Source: Sanderia malayensis | Taxonomy: Eukaryota; Cnidaria; Scyphozoa; Semaeostomeae; Pelagiidae | Assembly (NCBI GenBank): GCA_013076295.1 | Contig: RQOL01000706.1 | Coordinates: 1-64,000, forward strand | Length of the DNA: 64,000 nt | Direction of reading: 5' to 3' | Shown: in pieces, positions 1 to 7,806 of the stretch | How positions within the stretch are numbered: position 1 is the stretch's first letter | Layout of the letters: every line of letters begins with the position of its first letter | Program-made: the position numbers and the translations under genes | The notes under the pieces: generated by a model | Told to the model about the DNA's origin: nothing | The model's input: only the letters and a program-made list of their open reading frames with translations | Databases searched by the model: none

Positions 1-2240
1 TCGATAGGATGTATTAATTAGGCTATCCCAACTCTCCACCCAAGTGTCTTCACCAACAGTCATGACAAAGCAATTTTTTTCCAGGTTCTTTAAATGGCCG
101 AGTGTCGCTGTTTTCAGTTCTCTATCCAGGAAGATCACCTTACCGAGGATTATATCTGGATGGGTGTATGTGCTGGATTCCGTCACCATCGCTACAATTT
201 GATATAGAAATGGTGCGTCTTTTACATTTTTTGTTATTTCCAACCCAATGGAACTTGCGGCTTCTGTTGACAGATGTTCTACTGCGGGTACAGTATTGTT
301 CTCCGGCTGTGTGTAATACCGCAGCCTTTGCATCCTGGGTGTGTGACGCATCAACCTAGCCAGAGAATCTGTTATATCCTTGTTTGATCTATTGCCATTC
401 AGTACAAAGTTAACGCAAGCTTTTCTCATGTTTGTAGTTGTTAGTCGGAGGCCGGAAAATTCCGCGAAAGCTGTACACATATATTGGGAGAAGGCAGCTG
501 AACTCGAAAAGGGCGAACCATCTTTCTGCACAAACAAAAACTCGTGAGTATTGCCACTTAGCAATCTTTGCCTGTGCTTGTCAACATACCTAGTTATGTT
601 ACTGACCAAGTATCCAATGTTGGTAACGTCTATTACCTGCGAGCCATAGGTGGAGCTGGTTTTATAATTACAGAAAATAAACTTCACTGTCCCATCACTC
701 TCCAACATAGGTAGTTTTCTCTTCCATGGTCATATGTTTACTCTTTCTTCGGCAATCCCATAGTATTAATTTAACAAAATCGAGATTTCTACCTGGGTTG
801 CAGGTTGTAAATATTAGCAATAGCAAAAAGTTCATAAACAAGCGTGCTTCCTCTTGGGGTAAACCAGAAAGTTCTCAATGGCGCTCTTCATTTTTTTCAC
901 AATGATTAACACCTCTGTCCAATAAAAAAGTTCGTCTTTTGGCTTATTTGTTGTGACATTCTTCTTTCTCTTTCGTACGCCGTTTGTGCCTGACGCTGCA
1001 AGTTTCTCAATTCCACCAGACATTTCACATCGCCATAATCGTTAGATGTTTTCACATCTTTGTGTAAATATTTTCCAGCATACAGCAAGGCTTGCAAGAA
1101 TAAAACGAGTGTGCCTGTTTTAATGTTTCTTTCAGCCGTTGCGTATGTCATAAATTCTTCCACAAATGCCATATCTGTAACAGGTGCAATGATGGCTGCA
1201 GATTTTTTTTCTTCTCAATAAAGAACATGAATTGTCTTATTCTCTCCGTTATTTTATGTACAGTTGTACTGGATAACCTCTTCGTTGGCCGTGTTCGCTG
1301 GTACTCGCAAGACCAGTATCGTTGGAATTGCAGAAGATCGCTGTTTAACAAAGTAGGTGAGTCTTCCACCCTTAATGTCCAACCTCTCTTTCTCTTTACT
1401 ATCTGCTGTCGGGCTGGATTTGGTGCAGTGGTCTTCTTTCTGCTATGCAATGTGTACTTGGCTGCACTGCTGTTGCTGCTTCATTAACGTCTGTATTTAC
1501 TACGTCATGGACATTCTCCGTTACTGCTCCTCCGGCTTGTACCATGTCTTCTTCTGCTATGCAATCAGTACTTGGCTTCACCGCTGTGTCTGCTTCGTTA
1601 ACGTCTGTATTTACTACGTCATGGATATTCTCCGTTACTGCTCCTCCGTCTTGTAACATGTCTTCTTCTGCTATGCAATCAGTACTTGGCTTTACCGCTG
1701 TGTCTGCTTCATTAACGTCTGTATTTACGACATCATAGATGTTTTCCGTCACTGCTCTCCGGCATATACAACATCTTCTTCTTGTAGGCACTCTGTACTT
1801 GGCTGTGCTCTCGTTGGTGATTCGTGAAATTCGGAATTTACCACGTCATGGATGTTTTCTGTTACTGCTACTCCAGCACTCGTAAGCTCCCATTCTGCTG
1901 AAAAAGCCATGCTTTGCTCCATTGCTGTTGCTGCTTCTTTATCATCTGAATCACTCACAATCTCTAGTTGTGCTGTTGACTGACGATACTTTATTAGGAA
2001 TTCATTAGCACTTTTGGTATCAATTACGTAGCAGCCACCACGTTGAATCCCAGTTCTCGTTTTGACAATTTCCTTTACATCGTTAGTTGCCAAACTGGGT
2101 TTAACTTGCAAACGTTTCAGGCGGGTTTTAAATGTTTCTTTGTTGACATTTGGGAAAAACGTTAGTCGGAATTCCTCAACTGCAACCACATCGTAATTTT
2201 CCATGAAGAGTGAAATATTTTTTAGTAAATGATCAGCCAT
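1..2240 (-). pseudogene. Tyrosine recombinase, Crypton-like transposase (partial, frame-disrupted)
   Basis: This is a tyrosine site-specific recombinase of the kind carried by Crypton or related transposons, which cuts and rejoins DNA through a covalent tyrosine intermediate. The clearest segment is an open frame at 1-729, with no stop before the window edge. Numbered from its first codon, it has Lys23 (in NYKTSS), Arg102 (in TTTNMRKA), His129 (in LMRHTPR) and the likely nucleophile Tyr138 or Tyr139. The first catalytic arginine lies just upstream in another frame, in CNPGRNLDF (codon 788-790). The usual His of the HxxR box is Thr99. A helical region at about 1000-1320 looks like the N-terminal core-binding domain. 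The N-terminal part starts at 2240 (MADHLLKN) and carries 38-residue repeats. Frame changes are needed near 1755, 1445, 1203-1210 (an eight-base homopolymer), 950, 865 and 723. Either the gene is decaying or the consensus has homopolymer errors. Assignment to the Crypton group rather than DIRS/Ngaro elements or a domesticated gene is uncertain. Confidence 0.7.
1442..1860 (-). repeat. 114-bp tandem repeat within the recombinase gene
   Basis: GCTATGCAAT recurs at 1442, 1556 and 1670, a spacing of exactly 114 bp, and a more diverged copy extends to about 1860. On the minus strand the unit encodes 38 residues beginning AVTENIHDVVNTDVNEAD and rich in Asp, Glu, Ala and Thr. Because the period is a multiple of three, the frame survives changes in copy number. 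The junction near 1755 lacks one base compared with sister copies (CTCTCCG against CTCCTCCG), which breaks the frame there. The unit is probably a disordered acidic linker between the N-terminal domain and the recombinase domain. Confidence 0.85.
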
Positions 2241-2320
2241 ACCCTGTTACAAAATATAAACGCATTTGAGAACACCAATATCTTTAGATGTGTATTTTAA
2301 ATAAACGCAGCATATACACA

Positions 2321-3145
2321 TACCGTTAATTATCTATTAAGCCCCCCTCTCAATTAAGGCCCCCTCTCTAATTCCCCCCCTTTTCAGAAGGAAAAATTTA
2401 ATATGCCCCCTCTCAATTTAGCCCCCCCCCAGTCTTCACTGATGCCAAAATAAGTAAACTTGACAAACAACGGAGATTTTCATTCTATTTATTGGTCGTT
2501 CAATACTTCTCAACAAATTCAAATTCAACTCATTTAGGCATTTAGGATATAAACGTTTTTCACACAGACTTCATTGAACACACGTTTTTTTATAAGAAGC
2601 CGGTTTATAAGAAACCTAAATCTAGACGCCCTAAAATTTAAGAAACTTTTACAACTACAAGGAAATATTTAAGAAACATTTGAAATTTCGGAAACACGTT
2701 TTTCCTTTACGGATTCAACAAATGTCAACTACAGTAAGCATGTTTTATGTGCAAAGCACAGGACATTGTCGGCTCCACATTACGATTTTTCACATTGGCG
2801 ATATTTCTTTGTTATGAAACTAATGTTTTGCCACATCCACGTTTTTCTTCGTTTTCACTACAACTTTTTTCATTAAATTAAGAAACTTTTGAGAAACTTT
2901 TAGAACTAAAATGTGGCTAAAAATTAAGAAACTTTTACTACTAGGCCTTGAGCCAGGTTTCTTATAAAAAAAACGTGTAATGTATTTCATGTATTACTTA
3001 ATGTATTTCCACCACTGAAAATGGTTTTCTATTACAAAACATTTATCAAGCCCTCTCTCTCAATTTAGCCCCCCTCTCTAATAAGCCCCCTAAAGTACTG
3101 AAAAACAATAAGCCCCCCGGGGGGCTTAAAAGAGAATTTACGGTA
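2321..3145. mobile_element. C-rich inverted-repeat element (MITE-like) with nested insertion
   Basis: The left end reads TACCGTTAATTATCTATTAA followed by a C run. The right end, read in reverse complement, begins TACCGTAAATTCTCTTTTAA followed by a C run, so the two form imperfect terminal inverted repeats. Inside the ends are runs such as CCCCCTCTCAATT and CCCCCTCTCTAATAAGCC. No transposase frame is visible, so the element is non-autonomous. TA at each tip may be a TA target duplication. It belongs to the same family as the short element at 5993-6153, which shares the ACCGTAAAT tips and C-rich subterminal DNA. Confidence 0.7.
2580..2978. mobile_element. Nested MITE with ACACGTTTTTTTATAAGAA ends
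   Basis: The left end is ACACGTTTTTTTATAAGAAG. The right end in reverse complement is ACACGTTTTTTTTATAAGAAA, so the two are inverted repeats of about 20 bp. The interior is AT-rich, repeats AAGAAACTTTT several times and has no coding frame. It lies inside the C-rich element and so inserted later. I could not settle its target duplication. Confidence 0.65.
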
Positions 3146-4062
3146 TCCCGCGAATACAAGAACAGTCCGAGGTTTTTTTCATACTTGCTAACAGCTTCCC
3201 TCTTACCCTCTAAAGAGTTTTGGACCCCGTTTGTAAAATGATGTGCTATAAAAAATTATATAACCCTAGCAAGGCGTATCAAATTGAACTCAGTTCATCA
3301 TCGTGGAACCCAGTTCAACAATATTGGTTGCTCTCGACCTGTTCTGAAATTTATCACAATGGACGTGCATTCAGTAAGAATGGAGAAAAATAAACGCTAA
3401 TGCAATTTCGTGGAGACTACGAAGTCATTTTCTTGTGACCAAAAATGAAATCCATGGATATTTGTCAATGGTGGACACGCTTTGTTGTTCTTTTTACATA
3501 CAGATGGATTTTTGTTGCTGGTATGAAATGATGTTATATATTATTAGTACTTATTTTATGCCGTGCAGAAAACCCCCATGGTTGATATTTTTAGCGAAGC
3601 ACGGACTAACACGTCAATGCTACTATTATATGAAAAGAAAGTTGGACAACATTGAACCTAGTTCATTATTGACGTTATAGTTTGCAAGCATGCTGCCGAC
3701 ATACCATTTGAAAACTGCATGTCAAAAAGTTAATCACTGAATTACGAGAATAATATTATAAAGGACATTTATAAGTTTCACAATTTCCAGCAACAATGAA
3801 ATGCGATAAATAACCGAAATGGGGAATTTCACAGTTTTTAGAACCTCAAAATTGTTGAGCAGAGCATCCTGGTGACCAGTTATTATTTCATCACCGCCAT
3901 TCTCAGCTATTTCATAGTGAATTTGATGATTAATATAAATTTGTATATATTGATATATTCAGCTATTGACCACCTGGTTGATGCATAGTTCTTTGGTTAA
4001 AATGTCCATTAACTTCGATGGTTGCAAATTGCGCTCATGAATATTGAACTTAGGTCTACATA
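3146..4062. other. AT-rich intergenic DNA, no supported gene
   Basis: No recognisable coding region, RNA or repeat is visible. An 81-codon frame at 3435-3680 (plus) has a Cys/Tyr/Met-rich, low-complexity product and no family signature, so it is not called. Confidence 0.6.
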
Positions 4063-4599
4063 GGGGCTGTTCAATAATTACGTCACGCTAAATTTGGGTT
4101 TTTAGAACCACCCATCCCCCCTCGTCACGCTCCGTAACGGTTTCATGTGAGATCCCCTTGCGTGACGTCACTCTAGGCAGAGACAGCCCCCCTCCTCTTA
4201 ACAAAATTTTGCCGAGCTCATCTGGAGAATCTGGAGTCCTCATTTTTCATTGCCGAAAACTGCACGACATTCAAATGTTCAAACCAAAACAAAACGAAAA
4301 AGTATTTTCGACACCCAAATTACTGTAATTCGAAACTTATGTTTTTGAAACATTTGAATTCAAAATCCTAATATTTTGAAACATTTTCAATAAAGCACTC
4401 TTTACATGACATAAAAACGGAAAACAACGTCTTTATTGACAAATCCAAATAAAACTTTATTTCAATTTATTTTTATACCGTGACGCCACGGACTTGAAAT
4501 AAGTACTACCCAACCCCCCTCATTTACCGTCACGCTGGGTCACGAAAAACCTGAAGAACCACCCACCCCCCTAGCGTGACGTAATTATTGAATGGCCCC
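4063..4599. mobile_element. 537-bp MITE with GGGGCTGTTCAATAATTACG ends, ATA target duplication
   Basis: The left end is GGGGCTGTTCAATAATTACG followed by TCACGCTAA. The right end in reverse complement is GGGGCCATTCAATAATTACG followed by TCACGCTAG, so the inverted repeats are near-perfect over about 29 bp and continue imperfectly into CCACCC-type subterminal DNA. Both sides are flanked by ATA (4060-4062 and 4600-4602), fitting a 3-bp target duplication. The tip sequence and 3-bp duplication suggest PIF/Harbinger-type mobilisation, which is an inference. There is no transposase frame. Confidence 0.85.
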
Positions 4600-4641
4600 A
4601 TATATCTCACACCTAGTTCATCTACTGTTGTATCGTACATA

Positions 4642-5016
4642 CACTTTTTTTAAATAAGCAACTAGACTTTGGTTCAGCCCTGAAAGTTGCTTAAAATTTT
4701 GGATATTTTAGCCCTCAAAGTTGCTTAAAAGTGTCTTAAAATTGTTTGTACTTATAACAGCCTCTCCTGTCCCCGGGTACCACTCCTAAGTTCGTAGGTC
4801 AAAATCATTAACTGTAACGCCTACAACACAAGACTCAAGAGACAGTAAGTGTAAACATGTTAGTGAAGAACTTCAACGTAAAAAATAGAAGAACCAAACA
4901 TTTTCCAAACAACATCAAAGTTGCTAACAGTAATTCAATTGAGCCCTCGAGTTGCTTAATATTAGGATCAATCCAGCCCTAGTTGCTTATTGAGCGGTTG
5001 CTTATTAAAAAAAGTG
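4642..5016. mobile_element. 375-bp MITE with CACTTTTTTT ends, TA target site
   Basis: The left end is CACTTTTTTTAAATAAGCAA. The right end in reverse complement is CACTTTTTTTAATAAGCAAC, so these are terminal inverted repeats. The dinucleotide TA lies directly outside both ends (4640-4641 and 5017-5018), as expected for a Tc1/mariner-type insertion. The interior repeats AGCCCTGAAAGTTGCTTAAA-like words and has no coding frame. Confidence 0.8.
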
Positions 5017-5018
5017 TA

Positions 5019-5654
5019 CTTACTATCATACTTCGATGCATACGTACTGTACATATACAACGAAGTATGTATTATAAGTATGTATATTGTTGGAATAAAA
5101 TCGCCTACAGTGATTATCCGTAATTGAAATAAGAAACTTTTTAGGGTCTCAATTCAAAATGTGGTCTCTTGCATCCGCGAAACTACAGTCTATATAGGTA
5201 CTTCAGGTCCAGCATATAAAGCGAAATTTGAAGTTAGGCTTGGTAAAGCTATTAGAAGTTCAAAATATTTATTTAAGAATATTTCATATAACAGATTTCT
5301 TCGCACATAGAAATTCCTGAAGGATCAGTGTAAACTAGGCAAGCTAAAACTATAACTTTATTTACATACCTTCTCGTCAATCTTTGAATCTTTGCTTTTG
5401 TAAGGTAGAGCCAGAAACCAATGCAACAAACACTGACAGTTTTTCTGTTCGGACAGTTCACACTTGTAAAACGAACGTGTAATTCGCAGCCAATGATGCT
5501 GAACTAAGTTCAATTGAACGTGCTTACATTTTGGGGACATATATATACTGTAACAGCTCTAAAATTAGCATTATTCGTAACGCAACTGAACGTCAGTAAC
5601 AGGAAATGTAAGGAAGGGCAGGGATCTTTTTCCGAAACACAAAACAATGACTTC
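5019..5654. other. AT-rich intergenic DNA, no supported gene
   Basis: Two overlapping minus-strand frames at 5273-5461 and 5358-5540 (62 and 60 codons) lie in different phases and have Cys/Lys-rich products with no family resemblance. They are treated as chance. Nothing else is visible. Confidence 0.6.
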
Positions 5655-5699
5655 TGACGTATGAAAATGTCATTCATACGTAGATATTTTCATACGTCA
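5655..5699. repeat. Short perfect hairpin
   Basis: TGACGTATGAAAAT at 5655-5668 is the exact reverse complement of ATTTTCATACGTCA at 5686-5699, leaving a 17-base loop that contains another CATACGTA word. Confidence 0.85.
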
Positions 5700-5930
5700 A
5701 TATCAAGTATCAATATCATTTACAATCCTGAATGAACGTAGTATTCATTCACTAGACGAAGTGAATGAATCAATCAATCAATCAATCAAAAAACTGTCAA
5801 TATCAAGTGTCAATATCATTTACAATCCTGAATGAACGTAGTATTCACTAAACGAAGTGAATGAATGAATGAGTCAATCAATCAATTGATTGTTTCATTC
5901 ACTTCGTTTAGTGAATGAATACTACGTTTC
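5696..5930. repeat. 100-bp direct repeat followed by a foldback, TGAA/TCAA-rich
   Basis: GTCAATATCAAGT starts two near-identical copies at 5696 and 5796, exactly 100 bp apart. Both contain CCTGAATGAACGTAGTATTC and end in ATCAATCAATCAA. The second copy is followed by an inverted version (TTGATTG, then CACTTCGTTTAGTGAATGAA, then ACTACGTTT), centred at about 5885/5886. The unit could be a foldback element remnant or an expanded microsatellite. Confidence 0.8.
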
Positions 5931-5992
5931 AATGAATGAATGACTCACTCCATTGATTGACCAAGTGAATGGATGGAGTCCATAGACGTACC

Positions 5993-6153
5993 ACCGTAAA
6001 TCCTCGAATTACCCCCCTGGGGGCTTATCTATTTTTCACATTTTCGGGGCGGCGCTTATTCGAGGGGGGGGCTTATTAACAATTTGTTGTCCTAGGGTTG
6101 GGGCTTGTTCGGGGGGGGGCTTATTCGAGGGGGGCAATTCAAGGATTTACGGT
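5993..6153. mobile_element. 161-bp C/G-rich MITE
   Basis: The left tip is ACCGTAAATCCTCGAATTAC followed by CCCCC. The right tip in reverse complement is ACCGTAAATCCTTGAATTGC followed by CCCCC, giving imperfect inverted repeats. The interior is G-rich and contains two GGCTTATTCGAGGGG words. It is too short to code and is related to the larger element at 2321-3145. Its right end is also the first sequence after the assembly gap (12231). Confidence 0.8.
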
Positions 6154-7010
6154 ATGCTAGCCAGCAGGTTGTTTTTTATGCTCTATCCCCTGTGTTCCGA
6201 GATTTGGATTTAAATCGTTTGGTGTTCTCATTTGAAGCTACTCCACGCATTCAGTTTGTTTCTACGTGATACTTATCCATGGTTGGAAAAACATTTTATA
6301 TTTTGTCAATGCAAACGCGAATAGTTCATCATGTTATTGAGGTATTCTTGTTTGCTTAGAGGATGTTTTGATGTTAACATTAAATTCGTGTAATCCGAAG
6401 TTGTTAGATATCATATCAACTAACCCGCTTGTTCTTACGCTCTCCGTAAGCTGTGGTGTATCTTTTTCTGAAAAGAAACATTGATTGTCTCTTATTCCCG
6501 ATAATTTATAATTTATCGGTTGGAAATGGCTATATGTAAGATAATAATAATGATAATAATAATAAATCGAACTTTTTTGATTGCTTCTTGCATCATACTT
6601 GGAGTCCGTTTTCTCAAAATATTACGGAGCTACGGGCTACCCATTCCCAAATTCCTATAAAGGCCCCAAGAAGCACAGCAGATTATGATCATCAGTTGTT
6701 ATTTGCAGAAAACTAATTGGTTGATGTCGATGTCTAACACAAACACAAGAGAACCATAAAACAATGTATGATTTAAATGTTTCATTATCAAGAAAAAATA
6801 TTTTCATTACATGTAAACTATTTAACAATGAATTTGATAACTGCTTAAGTTGTGTTTTAGTGTGAAGCATTAAACATGAATCAAGCAGAAGCAATGATAA
6901 TGATTATATTTTCTGTCAAGGAATATTATAATTATGTTATAATATTAATAATTGTAATTATAAACTTTGACCATGATTATATAACAGTCTCTTCACTTAA
7001 AATATTGCAG
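6154..7010. other. AT-rich unique DNA with a small ATA/ATAA microsatellite
   Basis: No supported gene. An ATAATAATAATGATAATAAT microsatellite begins near 6541. The 79-codon minus frame at 6655-6894 is disturbed in the second copy by the 39-bp indel and shows no family features. Confidence 0.6.
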
Positions 7011-7198
7011 AGTCGATAGATCTGACTCCAGCAGCCATCCTTGCACAGGGCCAAGAGCCGGTTGGACTTAGGGCGGGGTCACACATAGCACACTTGTACT
7101 ACTGCATACTGCTGCTGAAAGTGCCTACCTGTATGGTACTTGTATGGTACTTGACCAGGCATACAAACCCGACCGTTTATGCACTTTTCTACATTCAG
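7011..7198 (+). other. Candidate internal exon (188 bp), unidentified
   Basis: A pyrimidine-containing tract ending in ATATTGCAG (7002-7010) precedes an open stretch that ends with CAG followed by GTTAGT at 7199, a good donor match. The frame starting at the third exon base is open throughout and reads SIDLTPAAILAQGQEPVG, then a hydrophobic part (YYCILLLKVPTCMVLVWYL) that could be a membrane segment. No partner exon was found nearby and no family was recognised. Both splice signals persist in the second copy. It may instead be chance or an old repeat. Confidence 0.25.
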
Positions 7199-7739
7199 GT
7201 TAGTATTCTAGAAAAAAAGCAATGCGGAGTGGTTATAATCTTTAAGACGGAATCGATATTGAAGAAAGAGACATGAGTTCATCTGATGATAACGAGAGAG
7301 AGAGAGTCTTTAAAGAGCACAGTTGAGAGTCTTTGCAGTAATCAACTTGTCATTTGAGAGTTTGTTGATTAAAGGAGTATTTTCATGGGTTAATCTGCAA
7401 AAGATCTATGACTGAAAATGGCAAGCCTTTTACAAATTCTAGAGAAAACTATATCGTTTCAGACCTGGCATGCAATAATAGCTGCATACATGTCAGACAT
7501 CGAAGATAAACAGACAAATTTTAGTCCCCAATCAATGGAATGGATGAAGCAGCATTAAAAAGACAAGATCTGTTTGGTTTTAGGGCACACTTATAATAGA
7601 TATGTGTAAATCTGAAATCCTGAACTTAATTAGGATGTTAAGAGGTGGTCAATTCAATTTTGTGAGCCATTTAGCCAACAACAAAAACGTCATCGTAACC
7701 ATGCCAATTAATTTCAAATGAAAATCGAATGATACTCAC
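7199..7739. other. Intergenic or intronic DNA, no supported gene
   Basis: The frame continuing from the upstream candidate exon ends near 7276. There is a short GA microsatellite near 7292-7306. Nothing else is recognised. Confidence 0.5.
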
Positions 7740-7806
7740 CATCCAAGCAGCGTGCTTCTGAAGCAGTGCTGGGGTCACTTTCCCTATTGAGTTGATCCCT
7801 CCTATT
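7740..7806 (-). other. Candidate 67-bp exon at the satellite edge, unidentified
   Basis: On the minus strand a strong donor (ATG followed by GTGAGTATC, intron starting at 7739) follows an open stretch reading IGGINSIGKVTPALLQKHAA and ending in WM. The possible acceptor (TTTTCAAG) would lie in the first satellite monomer. No family is recognised. The same sequence occurs at 13870-13936. It could be the remnant of a gene interrupted by the array, or chance. Confidence 0.2.

Noticed and set aside
102..359. 85-codon plus-strand frame
   Set aside because: Lies antisense to the recombinase segment, whose catalytic motifs are on the minus strand.
1227..1738. Three plus-strand frames rich in Ser, Cys and Leu
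   Set aside because: Antisense shadows of the 114-bp coding repeat and of the recombinase N-terminal part.
3435..3680. 81-codon plus-strand frame
   Set aside because: Low-complexity product, no recognised domain, surrounded by AT-rich non-coding DNA.
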